Shown: positions 41,757-50,862, numbered from the stretch's first letter. The stretch: 64,000 nucleotides of DNA from Prevotella sp. khp7 (GCF_900109055.1 NZ_FOIV01000004.1:310001-374000), one strand, 5' to 3'. Numbers and translations are program-made. Notes: a model not told the origin generated them from the sequence alone.

Positions 41757-43487
41757 ATGGCAAATTATTATAGCGATCATCCTGAGATCGGGTTCTACTT
41801 GAACCACCCCCTGATGGCTCGTATCGTTGAGCTGAAGGAAAAAGGCTTTGCTGATGCAAAGGAATATGACTACGCCCCCGTTGACCTGGGCGATGCCATT
41901 GAGAACTACAAGCAGATTCTCGACATCACTGGCGACGTGGCTGCCAATATCATCGAGCCAAACTCTGAGAGCGTCGACCTCGAAGGTCCACACCTCGAGA
42001 ATGGTCGTATGATCTACGCCTCTAAGACTTACGAGAACCTCGACGCCACCCGTAAAGCTGGTCTGTGGGGTGTTTCTATGCCTCGTCGTTACGGCGGTCT
42101 GAACCTGCCTAACACCGTATTCTCAATGCTCTCTGAGATGATTTCTTCTGCCGATGCTGGTTTCCAGAACATCTGGAGTCTGCAGAGCTGTATCGATACC
42201 CTTTATGAGTTCGGTAGCGAAGAGCAGCGCCAGAAGTATATCCCCCGTGTTTGCGCTGGTGAGGGTATGTCAATGGACCTGACTGAGCCAGATGCCGGTT
42301 CTGACCTGCAGCGCGTGATGCTGAAGGCTACCTTCGACGAGAAGGAGAACTGCTGGCGCCTGAACGGTGTGAAGCGTTTCATCACCAATGGTGATAGCGA
42401 CATCCACCTCGTGCTGGCTCGTTCTGAGGAGGGCACCAAGGACGGACGTGGTCTGTCGATGTTCATCTACGACAAGCGCCAGGGTGGTGTTGACGTTCGT
42501 CACATCGAGCACAAGCTGGGTATCCACGGTTCACCTACCTGTGAGCTCACCTATAAGAATGCTAAGGCAGAGCTCTGCGGAAGCACTCGTCTCGGTCTGA
42601 TCAAGTACGTGATGGCTCTGATGAACGGTGCCCGTCTGGGTATCGCCGCACAGAGTGTAGGTGTTGAGCAGGAGGCTTACAACGAGGGACTGGCTTACGC
42701 CAAGGAGCGTCAGCAGTTTGGTGAGGCTATCATCAACTTCCCCGCTGTCTATGACATGCTCTCTCGCATGAAGGCTAAGCTCGATGCTGGTCGTTCACTG
42801 CTGTACGAGACAGCCGCTTATGTAGACATATACAAATGCCTCGAGGATATCGAGCGCGACCGCAAGCTCACACCCGAGGAGAAGCAGGAGCTGAAGAAGT
42901 ACCAGCGTTTGGCTGATGCCTTCACCCCACTGGCTAAGGGTATGAACTCCGAGTATGCCAACCAGAACGCCTACGATGCTATCAGCATCCATGGTGGTTC
43001 GGGCTTCATCATGGAGTACAAGAGCCAGCGCCTGTTCCGCGACGCACGTATCTTCTCTATCTACGAGGGTACCACTCAGCTGCAGGTAGTGGCTGCTATC
43101 CGTTACATCACCAACGGCACCATGCTGAACAACATCAAGGAGATGGCTGCTTCTATCGAGTGCTGCGACTGCGTAGCTGGTCTGAAGGCTCGTGTCGAGA
43201 AGCTCATCCCCGTTTACGAGGAGGCTCTGGCTAATGTCAAGGCTCTGGAGAATCAGGACGCTCAGGACTTCCTGGCTCGTCGTCTCTACGATATGACTGC
43301 CGAGCTCGTGATGTCGCTGCTTATCATCCGCGATGCCAGCAAGGCTCCTGAGCTCTTCAAGAAGAGCGCCAACGTCTATGTTCGCATGACCGAGGAGGAT
43401 GTTTGCGGTAAGGCTGCTTACATCAAGAACTTCCAGGTAGAGGATCTCGACAGCTTCCGTGCAGTAGAGAAAGAGGCTGCCGAGTAA
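41757..43487 (+). CDS. Acyl-CoA dehydrogenase family protein
   Basis: A 576-aa flavoenzyme. The core (about 60-460) shows MTEPDAGSDLQ-like SMDLTEPDAGSDLQ, NGVKRFITNGD, KLGIHGSPTCELTYKNA, ARLGIAAQSVGVEQEAYNEGLAYAKERQQFGE, and the catalytic Glu region IFSIYEGTTQLQVVAAIRYI. The roughly 110-residue C-terminal extension beyond classical short-chain enzymes is a helical segment known from longer family members. It is encoded with EtfBA in one operon, so it delivers electrons to that ETF. The acyl substrate is unknown. Very strong codon bias implies an abundant enzyme. Confidence 0.95.
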   Translation: MANYYSDHPEIGFYLNHPLMARIVELKEKGFADAKEYDYAPVDLGDAIENYKQILDITGDVAANIIEPNSESVDLEGPHLENGRMIYASKTYENLDATRKAGLWGVSMPRRYGGLNLPNTVFSMLSEMISSADAGFQNIWSLQSCIDTLYEFGSEEQRQKYIPRVCAGEGMSMDLTEPDAGSDLQRVMLKATFDEKENCWRLNGVKRFITNGDSDIHLVLARSEEGTKDGRGLSMFIYDKRQGGVDVRHIEHKLGIHGSPTCELTYKNAKAELCGSTRLGLIKYVMALMNGARLGIAAQSVGVEQEAYNEGLAYAKERQQFGEAIINFPAVYDMLSRMKAKLDAGRSLLYETAAYVDIYKCLEDIERDRKLTPEEKQELKKYQRLADAFTPLAKGMNSEYANQNAYDAISIHGGSGFIMEYKSQRLFRDARIFSIYEGTTQLQVVAAIRYITNGTMLNNIKEMAASIECCDCVAGLKARVEKLIPVYEEALANVKALENQDAQDFLARRLYDMTAELVMSLLIIRDASKAPELFKKSANVYVRMTEEDVCGKAAYIKNFQVEDLDSFRAVEKEAAE

Positions 43488-43511
43488 TCGCAGCCCTCTT
43501 ACATCAATAAG

Positions 43512-43542
43512 AAGGAGCATTCTCTTGATGAGTATGCTCCTT
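43512..43542 (+). terminator. Terminator of the etf-acyl-CoA dehydrogenase operon
   Basis: A 9-bp stem, AAGGAGCAT (43512-43520) and ATGCTCCTT (43534-43542), with a 13-nt loop and a T-rich tail. Confidence 0.75.
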
Positions 43543-43570
43543 TTATGTCTTAAAAAAAAATAATAAGAAC

Positions 43571-44050
43571 ATGACTGATGAAGAATTAGACGAGAGAGTA
43601 GAACGGGCTGTAGAGAACTTTATGGCGGGCTATGGCTGCTGCCAGAGTGTGGTGGCGGCGTTTGCCGACTTATATGGACTTGATGATACGTTGGCCAAGA
43701 AGATAGCCGCAGGCTTTGGTGGCGGTGTAGGACGTATGAGGATGATGTGCGGCGCCGTGTCGGGCATCGTGATGCTTGTAGGTCTCGACTGCGGACAGAC
43801 GGAAGGCCCAGACCGTGAGGGTAAGAGTGCCTGCTACAAGGTGGTGCAGGACTTGCTGGCGAAATCGAAAGAGGAGAACGGCAGCTTGATATGCGCCGAG
43901 ATACTGGGACTGGAAGGTTACGAAAAGGCGGCATGCAACTATGTTGCCTCAGAGCGTACAGCCGAATATTACAAGACAAGACCTTGCGTCGCCAAAGTGG
44001 AAAGCGCCGCAAGGATATTTGCAGAATATCTAAAAAACAAAACCGCGTAA
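43571..44050 (+). CDS. C_GCAxxG_C_C family redox-type protein
   Basis: A 159-aa protein with the C-GCAxxG-C-C cysteine pattern: GYGCCQSV, MCGAVSG, LICAEIL and RPCVAKV. The family is thought to bind a metal or redox cofactor and often accompanies electron-transfer modules; function is not established. It lies 83 bp beyond the acyl-CoA dehydrogenase gene, separated by a terminator, so co-transcription would need read-through. Its stop codon lies inside a terminator hairpin. Confidence 0.9.
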   Translation: MTDEELDERVERAVENFMAGYGCCQSVVAAFADLYGLDDTLAKKIAAGFGGGVGRMRMMCGAVSGIVMLVGLDCGQTEGPDREGKSACYKVVQDLLAKSKEENGSLICAEILGLEGYEKAACNYVASERTAEYYKTRPCVAKVESAARIFAEYLKNKTA

Positions 44051-44063
44051 GAAACGCGGTTTT
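44039..44063. terminator. Bidirectional terminator overlapping the end of the C_GCAxxG_C_C gene
   Basis: A 10-bp stem, AAAACCGCGT (44039-44048) and ACGCGGTTTT (44054-44063), with a 5-nt loop, T-rich on the right and A-rich on the left. It serves this gene and the convergent acid phosphatase gene. The TAA stop (44048-44050) is within it. Confidence 0.8.
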
Positions 44064-44068
44064 GTTTT

Positions 44069-44836
44069 TTATTTCTTAGCATGAGACTTCTTGTACATTT
44101 TGATTTCGGCGGGCGTAGCAAGACCCGTCTTAACACGGAACTCCAGACGAGCTAAACGCATCTGTGAAAGGAAACGTTCACTGGTATGCAGACGGGCATA
44201 AGCCACCGAAGCCGCCAGACGTCCTGCATCAACATCACTCTGCCAGTGAGCTCCAACAATAACACGACTGTCACCATACATCAAACCACGAGCCAGAATC
44301 GTGTCGGCTCTCTCGGGATTGATTTCAGACAACAACAGAGCAGAACTCCAGCCAAGCAATGTATGACCTGACGGGTAGCTGCCATTACGGCTCAATGCCG
44401 GTTCGTCATCAGGTGTGAGCGTCTGCTCGTGGAAGCGCATAAAGGGGCGTTTACGCATGTAGTAGCGTTTGGGTAGTGTACAAATACTGTCACAAGTCGC
44501 CGTACCATCGCGCATCACCTTATAGATCTCAGGTGTTTCTTCTTTTGAGATTGTCAGTCCGAAAGGTTCGCTGAACTCACGAATAATACAATCGAGTCCA
44601 TAGACGGCATCGCGGATAGCAATGTCGGCACGTTCCTTACAGTTTCTCATCTCCTTTCCCCAGAAATACTGCATGATATCATAGGCAAAGTGAGTTCCTA
44701 CAGTATCAGGGGGAGCAGGACACCACTTAAGCATGTCGGGCATCTCCTTTGTGGTGAAATACGGTTCTGCATCACTCTGTGCCTGGGCACATACGGCTGT
44801 TACCATGAAGACAGCCATCATCATTAGCTTTTTCAT
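44069..44836 (-). CDS. Class A non-specific acid phosphatase (PAP2/PhoN family)
   Basis: A 255-aa secreted phosphatase (signal 1-18, ending CAQAQ). The three-part vanadium-haloperoxidase-type active site is complete: K-x6-RP (KRYYMRKRP), PSGH in GSYPSGHTL, and SRxxxxxHxxxD (SRVIVGAHWQSD). This is the PhoN/PiACP class releasing phosphate from organic phosphates in the periplasm. I place the start at MKKLMMMAV (44836); the frame continues upstream inside the porin gene, but a signal peptide begins here. It lies 25 bp after the OprO/P-like porin gene, a plausible phosphate-scavenging pair. Confidence 0.94.
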   Translation of the reverse strand: MKKLMMMAVFMVTAVCAQAQSDAEPYFTTKEMPDMLKWCPAPPDTVGTHFAYDIMQYFWGKEMRNCKERADIAIRDAVYGLDCIIREFSEPFGLTISKEETPEIYKVMRDGTATCDSICTLPKRYYMRKRPFMRFHEQTLTPDDEPALSRNGSYPSGHTLLGWSSALLLSEINPERADTILARGLMYGDSRVIVGAHWQSDVDAGRLAASVAYARLHTSERFLSQMRLARLEFRVKTGLATPAEIKMYKKSHAKK

Positions 44837-44861
44837 AATCAGGATTTTTAATGTTAATATA

Positions 44862-46010
44862 TTAGAACTTAACTTGGAAACGGGTTTCGAGAATGGTTGC
44901 GCTATTATCATCAAAGCCACTGCGATTGGTAACCTTGGTCCATGAGGCACGCACACGCCAAATCATATACTTATTAGGGTAATAGTTGTAGCAGAGCGCC
45001 CAATCGCTAAGATAGCCGCCACGGATGCCTGCACTGGCATCAGAGAGCGACGTATAGTTATACTGCAGACAGAGTTCCATATTGCCCGGATCTGGTGTAG
45101 CCAGACCGCCGTCGGTCATCGTATAGCTGTAATTACGCCCTTTGATCAGACCGCGCAGGGTGACATAAGCGCCACTGCCCGTAAAGCTTTGCAAACCGTT
45201 TTCGCGGGTAATCCTGTTCCAGAAGTACTGACCCGCCACCGCAAAGCGTCCAGAGGAATAGAGTACCTCGGGCGAGAACTTATACATCACTTTGGCATCT
45301 GTAACCACCGCCTGCTGAGCATTGACCTTAGCCACACGCATAGGCCAACGGCTGGTGAGTGTGAACTGTTTGTGGTTCAGTGTCTCGTCGCTACTATAGC
45401 GAGCACCTTCGATGCCACCACTTATACCTACATGAAACATCCTGCCACGCTCGGTATAAGGATGATATACCAGACGAGTCAGGGCACCTACAGCCTCATC
45501 GCCTGTCTGGTCGGTGGTCTGCTTCATGGCATCGGTCTCAACCACCAGACTAAGCGTGGCCAGCAACGAGTTGTCGGTATGTTCGAACATCAGACCCGGC
45601 ATGCGGTCATTATTAAACACAGCGTTGCTCTGTGGCTCTTCCATCGTTTCCTTGAACGACGAGCTGGTACAACTCTGATAGCCGTACTGGTGGATAAAAT
45701 AGCCTCCACGCACAAAGTTCTTCTTATCAAAGTCATACTGTATCCACACATCTTTCATGTTCACCTTACCATAGGCATAGCCCATGTCAATCTTTCCCTT
45801 CCACTGGCCATAGGTGAAGCCCACGCCCACACGCATGTCAGGGATACCAACACCACTTTTCAACTTGTCCTCCTGATGCTCTGAATCTACATAGGAAGCA
45901 TCCATGAGGATACGTCCGGAAGGCTTAACAACGAGTTTAGGCTCTTCCTGTGCTTGGACAGTAGCGGCCATTGTCAGCCATACTGTCATCAGAATCGTCA
46001 ACTTCTTCAT
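44862..46010 (-). CDS. OprO/OprP-like (phosphate-selective) porin
   Basis: A 382-aa outer-membrane beta-barrel with a signal peptide (1-21, ending TVQAQ), alternating amphipathic strands (KLVVKPSGRILMDASYVDSE, VGVGFTYGQWKGKIDMGYAYG, LRGLIKGRNYSYTM) and a terminal strand ATILETRFQVKF with aromatic end. The pattern is that of the phosphate-selective porin O/P family widespread in Bacteroidetes; ion preference is uncertain. Its ATG overlaps the mutY stop (ATGA), so translation is coupled to mutY. A secreted acid phosphatase follows. Confidence 0.85.
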   Translation of the reverse strand: MKKLTILMTVWLTMAATVQAQEEPKLVVKPSGRILMDASYVDSEHQEDKLKSGVGIPDMRVGVGFTYGQWKGKIDMGYAYGKVNMKDVWIQYDFDKKNFVRGGYFIHQYGYQSCTSSSFKETMEEPQSNAVFNNDRMPGLMFEHTDNSLLATLSLVVETDAMKQTTDQTGDEAVGALTRLVYHPYTERGRMFHVGISGGIEGARYSSDETLNHKQFTLTSRWPMRVAKVNAQQAVVTDAKVMYKFSPEVLYSSGRFAVAGQYFWNRITRENGLQSFTGSGAYVTLRGLIKGRNYSYTMTDGGLATPDPGNMELCLQYNYTSLSDASAGIRGGYLSDWALCYNYYPNKYMIWRVRASWTKVTNRSGFDDNSATILETRFQVKF

Positions 46011-47011
46011 AATAGATTAAAATTGTTAGTAATATTTTCGAGCATGATCTCAATCAGTCGAGGTAAGGCATAGTTATCTATCTCGGATTCGGGAATCCAT
46101 ATATAATCAGAGGGAAGCACTGGCTTCTCTCCGACTTCCAACAGGTAGAAGTCGGCATATATAATACGGTGAGTCAACACATGTTTCACATTCTGGCGCA
46201 ACAACAAGGCACCGGCCGGAACATCAGCGGGAGTCTCGGCAAACACCGGTTCCCACAGTCCTTGCCAGATATCACCTGAGCCACGACGGCGAATAGCAGT
46301 CTCACCATGACAGCGCACATATATATAAATAAGGTGGCGCTCACGCACTTTCAGCGTCTTCAGTTTCACAGGCAGCTCACCCACCCTGCCTGAGCGTAGA
46401 GCCTCGCAACTCTCAGCCAAAGGGCAGAGCAGACATCGAGGCGACTGGGGCGTACACTGAATAGCCCCAAAGTCCATAATTGCCTGATTATAGGCTGATG
46501 CCTCTTTCGGTGGTAGCAGACTCTGCGCCATCGCCATAAACACTTTCTTTCCTTCCGTAGTGTTGATAGGAGTGTCGATTCCAAAGTGACGGGCGAGGAC
46601 ACGGTATACATTACCATCAACCACCGCCGCAGGCAGGTCGAAAGCTATAGAGCCAATGGCAGCAGCGGTATAGTCGCCTACACCCTTCAATCGCTTAATC
46701 TCTTCCAAGGTACTGGGAAAACGTCCAAGAGCTACGATCTGCTTGGCAGCAAAGTGCAGGTTGCGTGCCCTACTGTAGTAGCCCAAGCCCTGCCACTCCC
46801 GCAGCACCTCATCTTCCGTAGCTGCCGCCAGATTCTCCACGCTGGGCCAGCGGCGCATAAAACGCTCCCAATAGTCCCAGCCCTGCTTTATCTGAGTCTG
46901 TTGCAGGATAATCTCCGAGAGCCAGATGGCATACGGGTCACTAGTCTGTCGCCAGGGCAGATCGCGCCCGTTCTCACGGAACCATTCCAACAACGCGCTT
47001 GCAAATTCCAT
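46007..47011 (-). CDS. mutY: A/G-specific adenine glycosylase MutY
   Basis: A 334-aa base-excision enzyme removing A opposite 8-oxoG. Catalytic Glu33 (LSEIILQQTQ) and Asp132 (VVDGNVYRVL), the HhH LKGVGDYTAAAIGSIAF, and a [4Fe-4S] loop with Cys186, Cys193, Cys196 and Cys202 (spacing 6-2-5) are present. The C-terminal NUDIX-like domain (about 225-325) that reads 8-oxoG is shortened but recognisable. The gene is translationally coupled to a porin, an unusual partner. A GGCACGGATTA inverted-repeat element lies between it and serB upstream. Confidence 0.96.
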   Translation of the reverse strand: MEFASALLEWFRENGRDLPWRQTSDPYAIWLSEIILQQTQIKQGWDYWERFMRRWPSVENLAAATEDEVLREWQGLGYYSRARNLHFAAKQIVALGRFPSTLEEIKRLKGVGDYTAAAIGSIAFDLPAAVVDGNVYRVLARHFGIDTPINTTEGKKVFMAMAQSLLPPKEASAYNQAIMDFGAIQCTPQSPRCLLCPLAESCEALRSGRVGELPVKLKTLKVRERHLIYIYVRCHGETAIRRRGSGDIWQGLWEPVFAETPADVPAGALLLRQNVKHVLTHRIIYADFYLLEVGEKPVLPSDYIWIPESEIDNYALPRLIEIMLENITNNFNLL

Positions 47012-47025
47012 CGAATCAAATCTTT

Positions 47026-47115
47026 GGCACGGATTACACGGATTACGCTGTTATCTTATTGCAGATTTCGTATCAAGAAAAAGACAATTCCGTGTTAATC
47101 CGTTTAATCCGTGCC
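47026..47115. repeat. GGCACGGATTA inverted-repeat element, copy 1
   Basis: A 90-bp element. The left arm GGCACGGATTACACGGATTA (47026-47045) is mirrored by the right arm, whose complement reads GGCACGGATTAAACGGATTA (right end at 47115). Each arm holds two direct CGGATTA units. It fills the gap between serB and mutY, both on the minus strand, and would form a hairpin in the mRNA. A relative is at 60144-60235. Confidence 0.85.
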
Positions 47116-47125
47116 TAATTATAAA

Positions 47126-48397
47126 TTACAATTTTCCTTGATCGCCGAGATACGAATCCTTGAAGCCGAGGAAATAGAGAACACCATCGAGACCGATGGT
47201 ATTGATGCTCTGCTTAGCATTAGCTACCACACGAGGCTTGGCATGGAAGGCGATGCCCAAACCAGCTTCAGAGATCATGGGCAGGTCGTTAGCACCGTCA
47301 CCCACGGCAATCGTCTGAGCCAGATTCACCTTCTCCACCTGGGCGATAAGCTTCAGCAGCTCAGCCTTACGCTGGCCATCAACGATCTCGCCCACATAAC
47401 GGCCAGTGAGTTTACCGTCCTCGCCAATCTCCAGTTCGTTGGCATACACATAATCAATGCCATAGCGACGCTGCAGGTATTCACCGAAATAGGTAAATCC
47501 ACCGCTGAGGATGGCTATCTTATAACCACAACGCTTCAGGATAGTCATCAGTCGGTCTACACCCTCAGTGATGGGCAGGTTCTCGGCAATCTCCTGCATC
47601 ACACTCACGTCGAGTCCTTTCAGCAAGGCCACACGACGGGTGAAGCTCTCCTTGAAATCTATCTCGCCACGCATGGCACTCTCTGTGATGGCACGCACCT
47701 CAGCTCCTACCCCGTTACGCTCAGCCAGCTCGTCGATACACTCCGTTTGGATGAGTGTAGAGTCCATATCGAAACAAATCAGTCGGCGCATGCGACGGAA
47801 CATATCGTCTTTCTGGAAAGAGAAGTCAATCTCCATCTCACTCGACAGTTTCATCAGTTTCGACTGCATCTCCTGACGGTCAGCGGGCTCACCACGCAGT
47901 GAGAACTCTATGCAGGCACGGGTATGTTTAGAGGGGTTTTTGATACTCTTGCGACCTGTAAGGCGCAGAATACTGTCAATGTTCAGTCCCTGATCGGCTA
48001 TCACCCTCGTGGCAGCCTCTATCTGGCGGGCCTCCAACTGGCGTCCCATCACCATCAGTATATAACGGTTCTTACCCTGATGCCCCACCCAGTCCTCATA
48101 CTCATCGTCGCTGATAGGTGAGAATCCGATGTTCACATTCAGTTCGGTGGCCTTGAACAGCAGTTCTTTCATCACCTGTCCCGAGTGTATCTCGTCCATA
48201 CGGATGAGAATACCCAACGAGAGAGTTGAATGTATATCGGCCTGACCGATGTCAAGTATCTGCGCATCGTATTTAGCGAGAATCGCCATCACAGAAGCTG
48301 TGAGTCCCGGGCGATCCTGACCTGTTATCCTTACTAATATCTGTTCTTGCATCCTTTCAGTAGCAAGCGATAAATCGTTTACTTGCTTATTATCCAT
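47126..48397 (-). CDS. serB: Phosphoserine phosphatase SerB with N-terminal ACT domains
   Basis: A 423-aa HAD phosphatase for the last step of serine synthesis. Two ACT-type regulatory domains (about 17-95 and 110-185; LVRITGQDRPGLTASVMAIL) precede the HAD core: Asp210-x-Asp212 in FDMDSTLIQTECIDEL, LSGGFTYFGEYLQ and GDGANDLPMI. The start is uncertain: 48397 begins MDNKQVND, while homologues usually align from MQEQILVRI (48352). It follows the PBP4 gene by 15 bp and is probably co-transcribed. Confidence 0.96.
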   Translation of the reverse strand: MDNKQVNDLSLATERMQEQILVRITGQDRPGLTASVMAILAKYDAQILDIGQADIHSTLSLGILIRMDEIHSGQVMKELLFKATELNVNIGFSPISDDEYEDWVGHQGKNRYILMVMGRQLEARQIEAATRVIADQGLNIDSILRLTGRKSIKNPSKHTRACIEFSLRGEPADRQEMQSKLMKLSSEMEIDFSFQKDDMFRRMRRLICFDMDSTLIQTECIDELAERNGVGAEVRAITESAMRGEIDFKESFTRRVALLKGLDVSVMQEIAENLPITEGVDRLMTILKRCGYKIAILSGGFTYFGEYLQRRYGIDYVYANELEIGEDGKLTGRYVGEIVDGQRKAELLKLIAQVEKVNLAQTIAVGDGANDLPMISEAGLGIAFHAKPRVVANAKQSINTIGLDGVLYFLGFKDSYLGDQGKL

Positions 48398-48412
48398 ATT
48401 CTATTCTTTTTC

Positions 48413-49633
48413 TTACTTACAAAGTGCAGCACATACCTTATCCTGAAAGCCACGGCCCTCAGCGTTCTTCATGATTCCCTGGTTGATGATGCAGAAAGCC
48501 AGCATGTGGTAGTTGGGCGTCATGGCATACCCCGCCAGCGACGAGATGCCCGCCAGCGTACCCGTCTTGGCCCTCACCTTACCATTGGTCTCAGGCTCCT
48601 TCATACGTTTCTTCAACGTACCGTCCTGACCGGCAATGGGCAGTGCTGTATAGAGATTCATAAAGAGGTTGGTATTGCGATAGGCATAAGTCAGCAGACG
48701 GGTCAGTATCTCGGGCGTCACATAGTTGTATAACGACAGTCCGCTACCGTCGGCTATTCTATAGGGAATCTCACTCACCCCCGCCTTGCCCAATGTTTTC
48801 TTTATCAGCTGTCGGGCATGCGCAGCCTTAGCAGGGCGCACTCCCTGAAGGGCAGCTATCTGGAAGAACATCGACTCGGCATAGAGGTTGTCGCTCTCTT
48901 TCAGCATGGGCTCCAGTATTTCCTTGATGGAATGACTACACACGCTGAGAGTCAGCGCATCCCTGGGCACCACATCGCTGCTACAGGGCGCCTCAACTAC
49001 GATACCGGCATCACGCAGCCCTTGAACGAAGCGGGGCATGAACTCATTTTTCCTATCTACGAGCAGCGCAGCCAGTTGCGGGTTGTCGTCATCCCAGCAC
49101 CAGCCTTCGCCCAGCAAGTTCTCCTCCTTGAAGTTGCTCACGGCCACCAGTCGCCCGCGGATGGTGTCCACCCCAAGAGCCTTTACGCTCTCTACAAAAG
49201 CCTTCATGTCCTTGCTTTCAAACATGGGGTCCATGCCGCCCACACAATAGATGTCGCCCGTAAACACGCTGTCTCTCACCTCGCCCTTATAGCGCAGAGT
49301 GGTGCGGAATTTATAGTTACCCCCCAACTGGTCGATGGCCGTCACAGCCGTCAGCAGCTTCATGGTCGAGGCGGGCCTCATGGTCTGCTTGGCATTGAAT
49401 GTATAGAGCGTCGAGTCGGCCGTCAGGTCATACACCATCAGTCCGAGCTGTGTCCGCTGCAACAGCGGGTCTTGCACCAGCGAGTCGAGTCTTGCCTGGA
49501 TATTCTGCGGCCACGGCAGTTCTACCGCCATGGTATCAGTTACTATAGTATCAGAAACAATTTTGTCGGTCTGCGCCTGCAAACCAACAAAACAGTTTAC
49601 TACAAAGAGAGTTGCAATATATATTCTTTTCAC
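48413..49633 (-). CDS. dacB: D-alanyl-D-alanine carboxypeptidase/endopeptidase, PBP4 family
   Basis: A 406-aa periplasmic penicillin-binding protein (signal 1-20, ending VGLQAQ). Catalytic motifs: S89-x-x-K92 (ASTMK), S-x-N (SDNLYAES) and K-T-G (AKTGTLAGIS). The domain inserted between SxxK and SxN is present but short. It trims or cleaves peptide cross-links in peptidoglycan. It sits between the CarboxypepD-domain gene (14 bp upstream) and serB (15 bp downstream). Confidence 0.95.
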   Translation of the reverse strand: MKRIYIATLFVVNCFVGLQAQTDKIVSDTIVTDTMAVELPWPQNIQARLDSLVQDPLLQRTQLGLMVYDLTADSTLYTFNAKQTMRPASTMKLLTAVTAIDQLGGNYKFRTTLRYKGEVRDSVFTGDIYCVGGMDPMFESKDMKAFVESVKALGVDTIRGRLVAVSNFKEENLLGEGWCWDDDNPQLAALLVDRKNEFMPRFVQGLRDAGIVVEAPCSSDVVPRDALTLSVCSHSIKEILEPMLKESDNLYAESMFFQIAALQGVRPAKAAHARQLIKKTLGKAGVSEIPYRIADGSGLSLYNYVTPEILTRLLTYAYRNTNLFMNLYTALPIAGQDGTLKKRMKEPETNGKVRAKTGTLAGISSLAGYAMTPNYHMLAFCIINQGIMKNAEGRGFQDKVCAALCK

Positions 49634-49647
49634 TTTAAACTTATCAT

Positions 49648-50862
49648 TCAGTTTCGTCGGTATGTCGCTACCAGTTTCTTAATGGCTTTATCCAGCGATT
49701 CCGACGGTTCTATAATGTTATATTTGCTCCAGTATTCCGGATCCATGAAATATTCTACTTTGTCATAATACGCATCCCTTGAGTCGAACGAGTTACGACT
49801 CGTTATCGGCAGCACGCTATCCGACTGACTGTCGGTCACCACCATCTCACAGGTTGCGGTAAACGAGGTGCTGAAGAGGCGCTTCTTCCAGTCGCAGTTG
49901 AAGCGGAAGATATTCCTCAGGTAGCTGATGCGCGTCACACCGTCTTCATAGCGATAGTCAACCACGCACGACAGCTCACGGGGCTTGAACCTCACGCCGA
50001 TAGGTTTCTTTACCAGCATGGTCCGTGTGGCCTTGTCCTTATCGCTCATGTCGAGGTCTAGCTCAATGCGTGTAAAGGCCAGTCGCTCACTGTCAATGTA
50101 GAGCGTGCCGTTATAGAGGGCATAGGGCATCGGATATCTCGGCGAGATTTTCACCACATACTGCAGGCGGTCGTTGATATACTCCGGCACACCCATGGCA
50201 AAGTCGTAGGCGTCGAGGTCTTCCGGATTCAGCAGCATCTCCTGGTTCTTCACCACGTCGAGCTGCACCGGCAGCACTGGCCCGCCCAGCACCTTGATTC
50301 CCAGCGTGTCGCCCTGCTTCTGACTCAGCAGACGGCGTCCCTTCACAATCGCCACTCGGTCTCTGCCTATGTTGCGGGTGTAAGGTGTCTTGTACATATC
50401 CTCCACACCTTCGGCCACATAGATATAGTGCTTGCGCTTCATGGCCGTCTCGCGATAGAACGTCTGCAGCAGTTCTGGCACCTTGCTGTAGTTGTCGGGA
50501 ATCTTCTTGATGGCGATGTCTACCAGCTCCCTGGGGTTAGCTTTCGTTACCACAATCTCACGCAGCTGGATGGTCGTTGGCGCTAAGCTGATCTTCAAGT
50601 TCTCGGCCTTACCCTCTGTCAGCGCCACCTTGCGTGTCTTATATCCGATATGCGATACCGTGATGGTAGTAGGCAGCTGATCGAGCTTCAGCGAGAAAGC
50701 GCCGTCTTCATTAGTGACTACCGACACGCGGCCGGCAGATATACTTACTTGTCGCAAACCTTCGCCCGTCTTGTCATTCGTTACACTGCCGCTCACAACA
50801 ATCTGTTGGGCGAACACAGCCAGAGGAGCCAGCAGCATGATGATTAGCCATAGTCTCTTCAT
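49648..50862 (-). CDS. Carboxypeptidase-regulatory-like domain protein, exported
   Basis: A 404-aa protein with a signal peptide (1-18, ending LAVFAQ), a CarboxypepD_reg-like beta-sandwich (about 20-110; VVSGSVTNDKTGEGLRQVSISAG, ISHIGYKTRKV-like VSHIGYKTRKVALTE) and a larger C-terminal region of mixed beta content I cannot assign (YRETAMKRKHYIYVAEGVEDMYK; RYEDGVTRISYLRNIFRFNCDWKK). The arrangement resembles TonB-receptor-related surface proteins of Bacteroidetes, but no barrel or plug is visible. It begins a minus-strand operon; a TATCTTTG box is at 50895-50888. Confidence 0.85.
   Translation of the reverse strand: MKRLWLIIMLLAPLAVFAQQIVVSGSVTNDKTGEGLRQVSISAGRVSVVTNEDGAFSLKLDQLPTTITVSHIGYKTRKVALTEGKAENLKISLAPTTIQLREIVVTKANPRELVDIAIKKIPDNYSKVPELLQTFYRETAMKRKHYIYVAEGVEDMYKTPYTRNIGRDRVAIVKGRRLLSQKQGDTLGIKVLGGPVLPVQLDVVKNQEMLLNPEDLDAYDFAMGVPEYINDRLQYVVKISPRYPMPYALYNGTLYIDSERLAFTRIELDLDMSDKDKATRTMLVKKPIGVRFKPRELSCVVDYRYEDGVTRISYLRNIFRFNCDWKKRLFSTSFTATCEMVVTDSQSDSVLPITSRNSFDSRDAYYDKVEYFMDPEYWSKYNIIEPSESLDKAIKKLVATYRRN

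Noticed and set aside
45189..45884. Open frame of 231 aa on the plus strand
   Set aside because: Antisense to the OprO/P-like porin gene; shadow frame.
47111..47902. Open frame of 263 aa on the plus strand
   Set aside because: Antisense to serB and starts inside the inverted-repeat element; no domain seen.
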